64,000 nt of DNA from Psychrosphaera algicola (GCF_028401425.1 NZ_JAQOMS010000002.1:744001-808000); one strand, 5' to 3'; counted from the stretch's first letter, positions 54,387 to 64,000 are shown. Made by a program: numbers and translations. Notes: generated by a model not told the origin, from the letters alone.

Positions 54387-55111
54387 ATGCTTTCTAAAAA
54401 TCAGATGAAATTAGCACGTTCGTTAGGTCAAAAAAATTCAGAAAAAGTCTAGGACAGTTCCTTGTGCAGGGGGAAAAGAATGTCCTAGAATTATTGCAAT
54501 CAACGCTCAAAGTTGATCAAATTTTTGCCACAGACTCATTCGTAAGTCAGCATGAAACACAAATTAGAGGTTTGCAGGTTACCGTTACTGACGAGGTGAC
54601 GTTATCTAAAATAAGTACATTAGCTGCTAACAATACCGTTATCGCCATCGTTACGACGCCCCCCAATGTATCTTTTCAAGACCGTGGTTTAACCATTGCA
54701 TTGGATGGTGTCTCAGATCCAAGTAATTTAGGGACGATTATTCGAGTTGCTGATTGGTATGGAATACAACAAGTCGTATTAGGGACAAATTGTGCTGACC
54801 CTTATAATCCAAAGGCTATAAGCGCAACCATGGGCAGCTTTACTCGCGTTGAAATTGTCTTCGCTAATTTAGCCGAGATATTACCTACAACAAATCGGCC
54901 TGTTTATGGTGCATTTTTAGAAGGTGAAAACTTACATCAAGCGACACTTTCAAATGAAGCAATTATCGTAATGGGCAGTGAGTCACACGGAATTAGTAGA
55001 GAGGTTGCCGCGTACATTAACAAACCAATAACTATTCCACGTTTTGGTTTTGCAGAATCACTCAATGTTGCAATGGCTACAGGGATTATTTTAGATAACT
55101 TTATTCGCTAG
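54387..55111 (+). CDS. TrmH/SpoU-family RNA 2'-O-methyltransferase (one frame break)
   Basis: About 241 aa. An N-terminal RNA-binding extension (MLSKNQMKLARSLGQKKFRK, then FLVQGEKNVLELL) precedes a SPOUT methyltransferase domain with the three family motifs: ALDGVSDPSNLGTIIR near residue 110, AIIVMGSESHGIS near residue 192 and IPRFGFAESLNVAMATGIIL near residue 213. The A run near 54432-54438 (CAAAAAAATTC) lacks one base. The target nucleotide (rRNA or tRNA) cannot be deduced. The size is below that of RlmB, and it resembles short TrmH-like proteins of Alteromonadales and Bacteroidetes. Confidence 0.85.
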
Positions 55112-55256
55112 GACTAACAGTTGGCCTTATTCGTTACAGGCATGTAAATGAAGTTTTAACGACCAAACATTTAGTTGCGTTATTGTTAGCCACCAGATGT
55201 TCAACAAGCAAACAAAATGTGACCAAATAAAATTCTGAAGTCCGATTATCAGTATT

Positions 55257-56162
55257 TTAATTGATCACAATCGTTTTGTTGATTGTGTTGTTACTTGCGA
55301 CTTTTTCTAATTTAGCTAACAGACTCGACGTATCCCAACGTTCACCACCTATGGCTTGCACTTCGCTATAAAACTGATCAACAAGCGCTGTTAATGGCAA
55401 ATGACTGCCATTTTTACGGGCTTCACTTAGGGCAAATCCTAAATCCTTGCGCATCCAGTCAACGGCAAAACCATGTTCATATTCTCCTTGCCACATTGTT
55501 TTATGACGGTTGTCCATTTGCCAACTGCCCGCGGCACCTTGAGATATTGCTTCGATAACTTCAACGCCATCTAATCCAGCGCTCCGAGCAAAATGAAGCC
55601 CTTCAGCAAGTCCTTGCACAACACCTGCAATACAAATTTGATTAACCATCTTAGTCAATTGACCGGCGCCAACCTCACCTAGTCGTTTAGAGAATTTAGC
55701 AAAACTATCTATTACGGGTGCTGCAAAATCGTAATCCGCCTGTTCCCCACCAATCATAACCGTAAGCACGCCGTTTTCAGCACCTGCTTGACCACCTGAA
55801 ACAGGGGCATCTATAAACCTAATGCCGTGTTCGTTGGCTTTGGCATTAACTTCTCGAGCAACTTCAGCTGACGTTGTGGTGTGATCGACAATTAACGAGC
55901 CTTTGGCTAATCCGGCTAATACACCGTTGTCACCATATATGACCGATCTTAAGTCATCGTCGTTGCCAACACATACAAACGCTATTTCACAATCTTCTGC
56001 GGCAGTTGCCGGCGTTAAGGCCATATTGCCACCGTATTGCTCTACCCATAATTGGGCCTTGCTGGCGGTACGGTTATAGACAGTGACATCGTGACCTGCA
56101 TTTAACAAATGTCCAGCCATTGGAAATCCCATGACGCCCAAACCGATAAAACATATTTTCAT
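55257..56162 (-). CDS. Beta-hydroxyacid dehydrogenase, GarR/MmsB-like
   Basis: 301 aa. NAD(P)-binding motif GLGVMGFPMAGHLL near residue 7, DHTTTSAEVA near residue 93, DAPVSGGQAGAENG near residue 120, catalytic Lys in GAGQLTKMVNQ near residue 170, and MRKDLGFALSEA near residue 237. It belongs to the 3-hydroxyisobutyrate/tartronate-semialdehyde reductase family and is a paralogue of MmsB at 31.1 kb. The substrate could be tartronate semialdehyde, succinate semialdehyde or 3-hydroxyisobutyrate. The C-terminal SNNTINKTIVIN looks atypical. Divergent from ldhA. Confidence 0.88.
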   Translation of the reverse strand: MKICFIGLGVMGFPMAGHLLNAGHDVTVYNRTASKAQLWVEQYGGNMALTPATAAEDCEIAFVCVGNDDDLRSVIYGDNGVLAGLAKGSLIVDHTTTSAEVAREVNAKANEHGIRFIDAPVSGGQAGAENGVLTVMIGGEQADYDFAAPVIDSFAKFSKRLGEVGAGQLTKMVNQICIAGVVQGLAEGLHFARSAGLDGVEVIEAISQGAAGSWQMDNRHKTMWQGEYEHGFAVDWMRKDLGFALSEARKNGSHLPLTALVDQFYSEVQAIGGERWDTSSLLAKLEKVASNNTINKTIVIN

Positions 56163-56280
56163 AAAACAATTCCTGTGAAAAAGTCATTATTCCTGACTTT
56201 ATTGATTTAAATCTATTAACAACACTACTATTTACGTTACGGTGTTTATATTCACTCTATGTGCTCAGGATAAACCTATT

Positions 56281-57273
56281 ATGTCAAAATTTACAGTCGC
56301 AGTATTCAGCAGTAAACCTTACGATAACCAAAGTTTATTGCAGTGCACAACAGATGACATTGAATTTCAATTTTTTGAAACTCGATTGACTGAAGCTTCT
56401 GTACTAATGGCACAAGGCGTTGATGCAGTCTGTGTTTTTGTAAATGATATTCTCAATCGTGAAGTTTTAACGCAATTGAAAAATATGGGGATCAATAAGA
56501 TCGTATTGAGATGCGCCGGTTTTAATAACGTTGATTTGTCTGCTGCTAAAGAACTAGAAATGTCCGTCGCTCGTGTCCCAGCCTACAGCCCAGAAGCTGT
56601 CGCTGAACATACAATTGCATTGTTGTTAACCTTAAATAGAAAGCTGCACAAGGCCTATAATCGAATAAAAGATAATAACTTTAGCCTAACTGGATTGATG
56701 GGTTTTAACCTTAGTGGTAAAACAGTGGGAATTATTGGCACAGGTAAAATTGGCGTCGCTACGACCCAAATCCTTAGAGGATTTAAAGCGAATGTAATTG
56801 CCTATGATCCAAATCAATCCGAGGAATTTAAAGCGCTTGGCGGTGAATATGTCTCAATTGATGTTCTCTATAATCAATCAGACATAATCAGCTTGCACTG
56901 CCCTTTATCGCCAACAACACATCACCTCATTAACGACCAAGCACTGGAAAAGATGAAACAAAATGTCATGTTAATTAATACCAGTCGCGGAGCATTAATC
57001 GATACTCAAAGTGTGATTAAACATCTTAAAAATAAAAAAATTGGGTATCTTGCGCTAGATGTTTATGAACAAGAAAGCGAATTGTTTTTTGAAGATCACA
57101 GTTTTGATATCCTTCAAGACGACACTTTTCAACGCCTTTTAACCTTTCCAAATGTATTAATAACCGGACATCAAGGTTTCTTTACAGCAGAAGCTTTGGA
57201 GCAAATTGCATCAATCACCATTAGTAATATTAACGATTTAAAAGCGAATCGCCCCTGTATTAACAGTTTATAG
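56281..57273 (+). CDS. ldhA: D-lactate dehydrogenase (2-hydroxyacid dehydrogenase family)
   Basis: About 330 aa, fermentative NAD-dependent D-LDH type, reducing pyruvate to D-lactate. The nucleotide-binding motif GIIGTGKIGVATTQIL is near residue 149, catalytic Arg in NTSRGALIDT near residue 233, the Glu in LDVYEQESELFFEDHS near residue 260 (a hallmark of LdhA), and the His in ITGHQGFFTAEAL near residue 293. ATG 56281 (MSKFTVAVFSSKPYD) is the family start. An in-frame start 39 bases earlier adds non-family sequence. The frame is intact. Confidence 0.92.
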   Translation: MSKFTVAVFSSKPYDNQSLLQCTTDDIEFQFFETRLTEASVLMAQGVDAVCVFVNDILNREVLTQLKNMGINKIVLRCAGFNNVDLSAAKELEMSVARVPAYSPEAVAEHTIALLLTLNRKLHKAYNRIKDNNFSLTGLMGFNLSGKTVGIIGTGKIGVATTQILRGFKANVIAYDPNQSEEFKALGGEYVSIDVLYNQSDIISLHCPLSPTTHHLINDQALEKMKQNVMLINTSRGALIDTQSVIKHLKNKKIGYLALDVYEQESELFFEDHSFDILQDDTFQRLLTFPNVLITGHQGFFTAEALEQIASITISNINDLKANRPCINSL

Positions 57274-57430
57274 TTTTGTTCTATATTGCAGTATGACGCT
57301 GAGTGAGATACCGTGCTACCGATGTAAACGTTTAACCAACTTATCGGGTGCAGATGTCATTACCCTATTGGTCCATGTTTAAGTTAACGAAAATGCCAAA
57401 ATAAGGCACAACATTCAAAGTGAATTCTAC

Positions 57431-58117
57431 ATGCATATATTAATTACAGGCGCATCTTCTGGAATAGGCAAAGCCCTATCTATTTTATTATCAAAAGATG
57501 GTCATACCTTAAGTCTTTGTGGTCGCTCGAAGCAAAAACTTGCATCGACGCTAACCCAATTGGAATTACCAGCAGCAAATCACGCAAGCTTTTGTATAAG
57601 TGATTTTGAGGCGGTAAATGATTTCTGTGTTAACTCAATTGAGCATTCAGGCGCCATTGATGTCCTAATTAATTGTGCAGGGCTAAACTCGGCTCGAGGT
57701 GCGGGTCACGAATTACCCATTAACGAATTAGATTGGATGATGAAAATAAACTGTTATGCACCAATCCAATTTATGCAGTCCGTATTGCCAGATATGATTG
57801 CGCGACAACAAGGTTTTGTCATTAACGTAATGTCAACGACATGTCTATTCTCAAACCCCGGAATTGCGGGCTATTCTGCGAGTAAAGCGGCATTTGATTC
57901 TTATACTAAAATAATGCGCAAAGAACTCAGGGAAAATAATATTAAAGTGAGTTCAATTTACCCAGACGGTGTCGATACCGATTTTAGAGAAACTAGCCGA
58001 CCTCAATACCTATCCCCTTACGATGTAGCCGTCGCGATAAAACATGTCATTGATATGCCTGAAAATGTGCAACCTCACGAACTTGTTATCCGTCCGCAAT
58101 GTGAAGAAAACTTCTAG
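57431..58117 (+). CDS. Short-chain dehydrogenase/reductase
   Basis: 228 aa, classical SDR. It has the cofactor motif TGASSGIGKAL near residue 6, NCAGLNSARG near residue 84, catalytic Ser in NVMSTTCLFS near residue 135 and the Tyr-X3-Lys in GYSASKAAFD near residue 149. VSSIYPDGVDTDF follows, the usual position of the family P-G motif (here P-D-G). The substrate is unknown. It lies about 160 bases after ldhA and probably has its own promoter. The frame is intact. Confidence 0.88.
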   Translation: MHILITGASSGIGKALSILLSKDGHTLSLCGRSKQKLASTLTQLELPAANHASFCISDFEAVNDFCVNSIEHSGAIDVLINCAGLNSARGAGHELPINELDWMMKINCYAPIQFMQSVLPDMIARQQGFVINVMSTTCLFSNPGIAGYSASKAAFDSYTKIMRKELRENNIKVSSIYPDGVDTDFRETSRPQYLSPYDVAVAIKHVIDMPENVQPHELVIRPQCEENF

Positions 58118-58155
58118 CCTATGTCTTCTCGACTAATCTGGTGAAATTGAAGATT

Positions 58156-58191
58156 CGATTATAGACCTCTCATTCGAGCGTTCTATAATCG
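58156..58191. terminator. Bidirectional terminator
   Basis: CGATTATAGA / TCTATAATCG inverted repeat with a 16-base loop, between the convergent SDR and PhzF genes. Confidence 0.65.
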
Positions 58192-58193
58192 TC

Positions 58194-58985
58194 TTAGATG
58201 TCGATTGTCCCTGTCAGATATACAACGGCCTGTCCTGAAACTAAAATTTGCTCACCAACAATAGAACAAAACAGTTCACCCCCTCTAAAAGAGGCTTGGT
58301 AAGCTTTTAACTCAGTTTTGTTTAATTTTTTAGACCAATATGGTGTTAAACCAGAATGAATGGAGCCGGTTACAGGGTCTTCATCACCACCATTCGCAGG
58401 CCAAAAATAGCGTGAGACAAAGTCATATTTGTCGCCTGTTGCGGTTACAACAACATCCAATGGTGCCAAGGATTTTAACGCTTCTGACTCATACTGCAAC
58501 GAAGTCACATCTTCTTCTGTTTCAAAAATAGCAAAATAAGCCTGCCTATTTTTTAATACTTCAATTGGTTTCTTGCTTAAACCTGCAAGTAATTCTGATG
58601 GAATATCTAACACTGGTTCTGGCTCTTGATTAGGAAATTTCATTTCGATAAAACCAGTAGGTTGTCTAGATATAAACAAGTCTCCAACTTTATCTGTACT
58701 AAATTGTATTTCACCTGTTACTTGGTAATACTCAAATAATACAAATGACGCGGCTAATGTTGCATGACCACAAAAGTCGATTTCAGTAATAGGAGAAAAC
58801 CACCGAATATCGTAAGCATTATGCCCCTTTATCGAAATAAAAGCGGTTTCAGACAGATTATTCTCGATTGCGATTGACTGCATTACACCGTCATCGAGCC
58901 AAGTATCTAACAATACGACGGCTGCAGAATTACCTTTAAACTGTGTGTTGGTAAATGCGTCTACAATATAAATTGGCAACTTCAT
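58194..58985 (-). CDS. PhzF-family isomerase/epimerase-like protein
   Basis: 263 aa. The PhzF fold is recognised by FKGNSAAVVLLD near residue 17, NLSETAFISI with the conserved Glu near residue 46, RWFSPITEIDFCGHATLA near residue 60, and GDEDPVTGSIHSGL near residue 200. PhzF itself isomerises a phenazine precursor, but no phenazine genes are here, so this is one of the widespread homologues of unknown substrate. The frame is intact. Confidence 0.88.
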   Translation of the reverse strand: MKLPIYIVDAFTNTQFKGNSAAVVLLDTWLDDGVMQSIAIENNLSETAFISIKGHNAYDIRWFSPITEIDFCGHATLAASFVLFEYYQVTGEIQFSTDKVGDLFISRQPTGFIEMKFPNQEPEPVLDIPSELLAGLSKKPIEVLKNRQAYFAIFETEEDVTSLQYESEALKSLAPLDVVVTATGDKYDFVSRYFWPANGGDEDPVTGSIHSGLTPYWSKKLNKTELKAYQASFRGGELFCSIVGEQILVSGQAVVYLTGTIDI

Positions 58986-59092
58986 TTTTATCCTTAAACC
59001 TTTGTGGATAGTTACTTAGGTAAAGCAAATATGATCATTCTAATTAATGAACTATAAAGCAAAAACATGGTTTTGGGATATAAAACAAAAAC

Positions 59093-60234
59093 TTATTGTG
59101 CGGCAATTTTAAATAATTGAGTGCCAATTTGCACCGCAGCTGAGGGGTAATGCAAGATAACAATACCGCTAACGGGAGAAACGATTTCTTTAATTGCTTC
59201 CTGCGTATCAAACTCGAGTGAATTTAACACTCTTGCCAATACTTGTCCTTTTTGCACAATTTGCCCGGGTTTGGCCAAATATTCAACCATGCCAGCGTAT
59301 TTTGAAAACAATGTACGGTATTGGCTTAAGTCAGTAATCGTAACATCTTTTGCCGGTAACGGTTTAAAGCCATCGATAAACTGATGAGTCTGCAAATAGT
59401 TTAATATACCGTCTGCGTCCATTTTAGCCTGTTCAAGACAGATGTTTTCCTGTGAACCAAGTTCAACGGTATAAGCTTGTACCCTATACTCAAATGTTAA
59501 GCCCTGTTTCGCAAAGAGTTCTGCCAATTTTACTAATGGAGTAAAACTGGCTTCGTCGAGTGCACCGGCAAACTTTTCTGGAATTGAAATAACGGTTTCA
59601 ATTTGAAATTGAGTTGCCTGCTCTGCGAGAAAATTAGGGCTATAGATATGTCGAGTAGAAGATGGACCCGTATGTAAATCTAATACAAGATCCGCTTCAA
59701 TCGCCATATTTTGCAACGTTGAATTTAAGTATTGGGCGGTGTTTACGCCCCATTGGGACTCAAGTTTATTTTCGAGTTGTTGTTTTAAGAACAATCGTAA
59801 TTTAAACACAATGTCGTCTTCCATTGCATTTTTAGAGCCTTGCTGTGCAAACGCTTCAGTAATCTTAGGTAAATCTAATGTGGAAAAAACGCTTCTATTT
59901 GCTGCTCATCGTAATGATAAAAACGATTCCAATTATTACCATTCGTTGCGTCAAACCGGCCTTGCAAATATTCGCCTGCTCGTTGTGTGCGTCCAAACGG
60001 ATTGCAATTTGGGACGAGGACAAAATTAGCATTGAGATGACACTCCTGCAGTTTTTGAATTAACTTTAGAATGACCGCACTGCCCTGCATTTCAGCCGCG
60101 TGCACTGCACTTTGAATATACACAGTACGTTGTGCTACAGCAGTTTCCGGGCTTAACCGATAAACAGGAATGCCAATCTCTTGACCGGCGATATCCTGAT
60201 TTAAGGTAAGCAATTGCTTTTCAATTTTTATCAT
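59093..60234 (-). CDS. Succinylglutamate desuccinylase/aspartoacylase-family protein (one frame break)
   Basis: About 380 aa. Zinc-dependent M14-like amidohydrolase: first zinc motif SAVHAAEMQG (His-X2-Glu) near residue 45, PNCNPFGRTQRAGEYLQGRFDATNGNNWNR near residues 75-105, and the second zinc His in DLHTGPSS near residue 167. The C-terminal 70 residues (AGMVEYLAKPGQIVQKGQVLARV, VSPVSGIVILHY) resemble a lipoyl-like barrel, as in several family members. The CC at about 59876-59878 lacks one base. Repair joins IEAFFPT to LDLPKITEAF. The substrate is unknown. lysC lies 26 bases upstream on the same strand. Confidence 0.85.
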
Positions 60235-60260
60235 TAGGTGATTACAACATGTAGCCTTTA

Positions 60261-61637
60261 TTACGCAGCAAAAAGATCGTCGTGTATTCTACGAACAATG
60301 TTTTCTGCGGATGCTTGTTCTACTAAGAAGCACACATTATGTTGCGAGGCACCATGACAAATCAAACGCAATTGATCGTTTTCAACTGTTCTAAATATAC
60401 TGCTAATACGACCTGTGCCATCTTGGCCACTATGAATGTGATTACCAATAACCGCAACAAGTGCCAAGTCAGACTCGACCTTCACTGAACAGAAATCTTT
60501 AAGGTCACGAATACAAGCGTCTGTTAAATCAGCCATCGGTGTATTAGGTGGGTTATCAATTGTTAATGCGACAGAAATTTCAGACGTTGTGATCAAATCA
60601 ATTGATAGTTTGTGTTTTGCTAAAATCGCAAATACGCGCGCCAAGAACCCCGTTGCATGTAACATTTCAGGACTTGTTACCGTGATCAATGTTTGATCTT
60701 TTCTAAGTGCTACAGCACGAAATGCCGGTTTATGACTGACTTCTTTCGAAATCCAAGTGCCACCGGCATTTGGCTCTAAGCTAGAACCAACAAACACTTT
60801 CACGCCACTTCGAATTGCTGGTATTAACGTCGCTGGATGTAAAATCTTAGCACCAAACGTGGCCATCTCAGCCGCTTCATTAAAGCTAATCTCACCGATT
60901 GGTCGGGCTTTGTCGGTGATACGTGGGTCAGTAGTATAAATCCCCGTTACGTCTGTCCAAATTTGTAATGCAAAGGCGTCAACCGCTTCTGCAAATAATG
61001 CAGCGCTGTAATCCGAACCACCACGTCCTAGTGTAGTTGTATTGCCAAAACTGTCCTGACCAATAAACCCTTGAGTAATAACAACTTTTTCTTTCAAAAG
61101 TGGTACCAAAACATCCGTAGCATGTTGTTTAGTAACGGCAAGATTTGGCTCTGCTTTGCCAAATGTACTGTCAGTTTTAAGCACCTGACGACCGTCAAAT
61201 GACGTTGCTACATCGGCGTTTGCAACCTTGTTCATTACCGCTGCAAATAACTGACTCGACATTCTTTCACCAAAAGACAAGATTTCATCTTTCAATTTAG
61301 TGGAAGTTAATACGTCGTCCTGCGCTGCAACTTCAGCAAGTTGCCCCAACAGTTGTTCGATAACTTGTTCTAAATCTTGCGGGCGACCCAAGTCATTTAG
61401 AATTGAATTTTGTATATTTCTGATCTGTTGCAAAACGCTTTCGCGCTCATTTGCGCTTAGACTCTCATTGCCAAGTTTAACCAAAAGGTTAGTTACGCCA
61501 GCGGATGCTGAAACGGCAACAAGACGGATATCGTTATTATCCAAAATAATTTGAGCGCAACGGCTCATCGCTTCAAAATTTGCGACACTTGTGCCACCAA
61601 ATTTGGCAACAGTTAAAGATTGTAATGAGTTAGACAT
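60261..61637 (-). CDS. lysC: Lysine-sensitive aspartate kinase (aspartokinase III)
   Basis: 458 aa. It phosphorylates aspartate as the entry step to lysine, threonine and methionine. The kinase N-terminus is VAKFGGTSVANFEAM, followed by FGERMSSQLFAA near residue 125, TTLGRGGSDYSAALFAEA near residue 203 and WTDVTGIYTTDPR near residue 228. Two C-terminal ACT domains (residues 310-458, starting near LITVTSPEMLHATGF) bind the feedback inhibitor. Unlike the fused ThrA or MetL, no dehydrogenase domain follows. A lysine riboswitch lies in the leader, supporting the LysC assignment. AAGGAAG precedes the ATG. The frame is intact. Confidence 0.95.
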   Translation of the reverse strand: MSNSLQSLTVAKFGGTSVANFEAMSRCAQIILDNNDIRLVAVSASAGVTNLLVKLGNESLSANERESVLQQIRNIQNSILNDLGRPQDLEQVIEQLLGQLAEVAAQDDVLTSTKLKDEILSFGERMSSQLFAAVMNKVANADVATSFDGRQVLKTDSTFGKAEPNLAVTKQHATDVLVPLLKEKVVITQGFIGQDSFGNTTTLGRGGSDYSAALFAEAVDAFALQIWTDVTGIYTTDPRITDKARPIGEISFNEAAEMATFGAKILHPATLIPAIRSGVKVFVGSSLEPNAGGTWISKEVSHKPAFRAVALRKDQTLITVTSPEMLHATGFLARVFAILAKHKLSIDLITTSEISVALTIDNPPNTPMADLTDACIRDLKDFCSVKVESDLALVAVIGNHIHSGQDGTGRISSIFRTVENDQLRLICHGASQHNVCFLVEQASAENIVRRIHDDLFAA

Positions 61638-61699
61638 TCAGTCTTCCTTAATAAAATTTATAGAAATCAATTTATTAAGAAGAACAAGGCATATTTAGG

Positions 61700-61930
61700 T
61701 AGGACTTACAAAGTAAGACGTCTTTACATGCCAGAAGCTCTCCACCTTAATAAACATTGTTTATTAAATATCCAAAGTGACAACTGCAAGGATTCAACCT
61801 TGCGAGCCGAAATCACTTATTCTCAACTAAGTGCTTTCTCGGCGTTGTGCCCCATCATTAACTTGCCGCGAGATTGAGATCTCTTCAGTTAACTGCCTGA
61901 CCAACGCGCCTCTTCTGGTGTTGTCGGTTA
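61700..61930 (-). promoter_or_regulatory. Lysine riboswitch in the lysC leader
   Basis: On the minus strand the leader contains AGAAGAGGCGCGTTG (61915-61901), GGGGCACAACGCCGAG, then GGCTCGCAAGG-TTGAATCCTTGC and AGTTGTCAC (to about 61775), the conserved core blocks of the L-box in the right order. Downstream, AATAAACAATGTTTATT forms a hairpin and GGTGGAGAGCTTCTGGCATG (about 61742-61723) resembles the E. coli lysC expression platform. High lysine should lower lysC expression, probably at translation since no T-rich terminator is seen. Confidence 0.93.
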
Positions 61931-62067
61931 ATAACTTAACCAACAACCTGTTCCAAACCTGCTGGAACGCGTGTATTAAACAAAAAATTAGAGTAAAAAG
62001 TCAAGAAATCATTCAAACTTTTTAAACTAATACATAACTAATTAAAAACAATATAAAAACAATTTGA

Positions 62068-63185
62068 TTAGATTTTCTCTAAACTAATGCAACCCACACT
62101 GTATCCGGCCCCAAAACTGCACAAAATCCCTTTATCTCCTGAGGTAAAATCATCTTTGTATTTATGAAACGCAACAATAGAGCCCGCTGACGCTGTATTC
62201 GCAAATTCATCTAAAATTAACGGCGCATCTAAAAACTCAGGTTCACGGCCTAATAACTTTTTAGCCGCAAACAAATTCATATTTATATTAGCTTGATGTA
62301 GCCACATACGCTTTACATCTGTAACTGGCCAATTGTTTTTTCTTAAATGCTCAGTAATCACTGTGGTCACCATTGGCAATAATTCCTTGAATACCTTTCG
62401 GCCTTCTTGAAAAAAGAAACTATTGTCGGCAGGCAAAGATTCGTAACAATGGTCCACATAACTATGGTTACAGCGGATGTTATTTGAGAACTTAGTAACT
62501 TGACTGGTGTTAATGATCTTAAATTGATTGTCTGACGTTGCAGTCTCTGTCGATTCGATGATTAATGCAGTTGCAACATCACCAAATATAAAATGGCTAT
62601 CACGGTTAGAATAGTCTAATTGTGGCGTAGTGAACTCCGGGTTTACGATCAGAACCGTTTTTGCTGAACCACTTTTAATCGCATTTACCGCATTAATAAG
62701 CGCAAACGTTGCCGTAGAACAAGCAACGTTCATATCAAAACCAAATCCTTGAGCCCCAAGAATACTTTGCACTTCGACTGCCATAGATGGGTACGAGCGC
62801 TGCATATTTGACGAACCTAAAATGACTAAGTCGATATCTTCGGCATTTTTGTTTGCGTCTTTTAATGCTTCTTTGGCAGCTTCAACTGCCATCAAAACCA
62901 TTTCAGGCGGTGTATCGACATCATTCTTCACAAGCTTTGGGTGCATAACATTAATGTCAGTAACACCGTCTTTACACATCATATAACGTGATTTAATGCC
63001 TGAAGCTTTTTCTATAAATTCTACACTGGATGTTTTTTGGCTTCAACAGTTCCACCTGCAATTTCAACGGCGTTTTCGCTATTAAACTTCTCTGAAAATG
63101 CATTTAATACATCTACTAACTCTTGATTAGACACTTTATAAGGAGGCACAAATAGGCCAGAACCTGAAATTACAACACTCGTCAT
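62068..63185 (-). CDS. 3-oxoacyl-ACP synthase III-like protein (one frame break)
   Basis: About 372 aa, KAS III/FabH fold. The catalytic triad is present: Cys in NVACSTATFALIN near residue 162, His in WLHQANINMN and Asn in FANTASAGS. GAGYSVGCISLEKI closes the protein. ATG 63185 (MTSVVISGSGLFVPPYKVSN) is the natural start, with AAGGAGG-like sequence further inside the gene only. The A run (plus-strand T run) at 63033-63038 lacks one base. Repair reads EAKKTSSVEFIEKASGIKSRYM. It is longer than housekeeping FabH (~320 aa) and resembles a second, beta-ketoacyl synthase-like paralogue common in marine gammaproteobacteria. Substrate is unknown. Confidence 0.83.
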
Positions 63186-63531
63186 ATACAACTCGAATTC
63201 TTAATTATATCTTATGGTTATTATTCGCCTTACGAACCCAAAGTGCAACCTTTTCGAAAAATAAAGACAATTAAACTCAAAATAACTTTAGATACCGGAA
63301 GTTAATTAGTCATCTGACGTGTTGAAGCGAAATGTTAAACACCCTAAAACTTATATTTATTGTGGCGAGCATTTGCACTCATTAGATTATTACAGTGATT
63401 TTAATTACATAGTAATTAAAGGGATAAACAAGGATTGAATTTATCGTGGTTAGGTATTTATTTTTAAATAAAAGCATATTTAAAAAGCGTCAGTAAACTT
63501 AAATTTGAGGAGCTTACTGACGCTATTGATA
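63186..63531. other. Gap between the KAS III-like gene and kdsA
   Basis: 346 bases, A/T-rich. No gene, tRNA or strong hairpin is seen. AATTACATAGTAATT near 63401-63415 is a small palindrome. An A/T-rich promoter for the KAS III-like gene probably lies here. Confidence 0.4.
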
Positions 63532-64000
63532 TTAGTTAGCTGCTGTATCCAATGGGGCAAATGACTTTACAAGATCGTCTATTTGCTTCATTTGAGACAA
63601 GTACCCTTCCAGTTTATTTAGCGGTAATGCACAAGGTCCGTCGCATTTTGCTTCATTAGGATTTGGATGCGCTTCAATAAACAACCCAGCAATTCCTAAC
63701 GCCATACCAGAACGAGCTAGCTCTGCTGCTTGTGCTCGTCTACCATCCGCTGAATCGGCACGTCCACCTGGGCGTTGAAGCGCGTGTGTCGCATCAAAAA
63801 TAACAGGCGCTAAACGTTTCATGTCGTCCATACCCAACATGTCTACAACAAGGTTGTTGTAACCAAATTGACTACCACGTTCACATAAAATAACTTGGTC
63901 GTTACCAGCTTCATTAAATTTGTTGATGATATGACGCATTTCGTGTGGTGCTAAAAATTGCGGCTTTTTAACATTAATGACCGCATTGGTTTTAGCCATC
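63532..64000 (-). CDS. kdsA: 2-dehydro-3-deoxyphosphooctonate aldolase, C-terminal part (cut by window edge)
   Basis: The last ~155 residues of KDO-8-phosphate synthase, which condenses PEP and arabinose 5-phosphate to make KDO-8-P for lipopolysaccharide. INVKKPQFLAPHEMRHIINK, the ILCERGSQFGYNNLVVDM loop, VIFDATHALQRPGGRADSADGRR and the metal-site segment GLFIEAHPNPNEAKCDGPCALPL are all characteristic. The Met at the window edge is internal. The rest of the gene lies beyond position 64000. Confidence 0.95.
   Translation of the reverse strand, partial: MAKTNAVINVKKPQFLAPHEMRHIINKFNEAGNDQVILCERGSQFGYNNLVVDMLGMDDMKRLAPVIFDATHALQRPGGRADSADGRRAQAAELARSGMALGIAGLFIEAHPNPNEAKCDGPCALPLNKLEGYLSQMKQIDDLVKSFAPLDTAAN

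Noticed and set aside
58194..58985. Phenazine biosynthesis cluster suggested by PhzF
   Set aside because: No other phz gene is present. PhzF homologues of unknown function are widespread.

Overview
The window reads as chromosome of a marine, low-GC gammaproteobacterium of the Alteromonadales type (Colwellia, Psychrosphaera or Thalassotalea relatives). This is inferred from gene content: monomeric NADP isocitrate dehydrogenase, RluE, HflD, RoxA, BepA, a CIO-type cytochrome bd, a lysC lysine riboswitch and an rrn operon with tRNA-Ile and tRNA-Ala in the spacer. I did not compare it with any database.

Layout. 0.1-9.1 kb: an unrecognised protein, bepA, arsC, a WrbA-like flavoprotein, a DUF2069 membrane protein, a secreted protein, icd, rluE and two esterases. 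10.1-13.2 kb: an FNR-type site, a GbsR/MarR-type regulator and cydAB. 13.4-19.9 kb: mnmA-hflD-purB, roxA, a GNAT protein, a DUF4826 protein and a leucine-dehydrogenase-family enzyme. 20.0-24.9 kb: a mobile patch with one intact IS630-family element, a lipoprotein esterase, ~100-bp tandem repeats, and a second IS630 element into which an almost identical copy has inserted. 24.9-30.8 kb: a complete rrn operon on the minus strand (promoter-16S-tRNA-Ile-tRNA-Ala-23S-5S-terminator). 31.1-37.7 kb: a valine-catabolic operon (mmsA, acyl-CoA dehydrogenase, enoyl-CoA hydratase, 3-hydroxyisobutyryl-CoA hydrolase, mmsB) with a divergent AraC regulator. 37.7-39.8 kb: phoBR behind a Pho box. 40-46.5 kb: a GNAT protein, tryptophan 2,3-dioxygenase, a hybrid histidine kinase, a crotonase and a small XRE/membrane-protein operon. 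46.8-53.1 kb: xylose genes (transporter, xylA, xylB) with divergent xylR. 53.2-64 kb: a kynurenine-formamidase-like hydrolase, an RNA methyltransferase, dehydrogenases, PhzF, an aspartoacylase-family protein, lysC with its riboswitch, a KAS III-like enzyme and the end of kdsA.

The most striking global property is technical. About 25 genes, many of them housekeeping genes, are split by single-base indels that nearly always fall in mononucleotide runs and are nearly always one base short. Adding the base back gives full-length proteins with intact motifs. I therefore annotate these as one gene each (CDS) and give the break positions. I interpret them as consensus errors rather than pseudogenes. 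The two nested IS copies act as an internal control: they differ by one A in an A run.

I looked for a novel defence system, phage, CRISPR array or biosynthetic cluster and found none. The observations most worth a second look are the self-nested IS630 with TAA/TTA duplications, the tandem repeats it landed in, the FNR site before the regulator-cydAB block, and the altered ATP-binding G1 box of PhoR.
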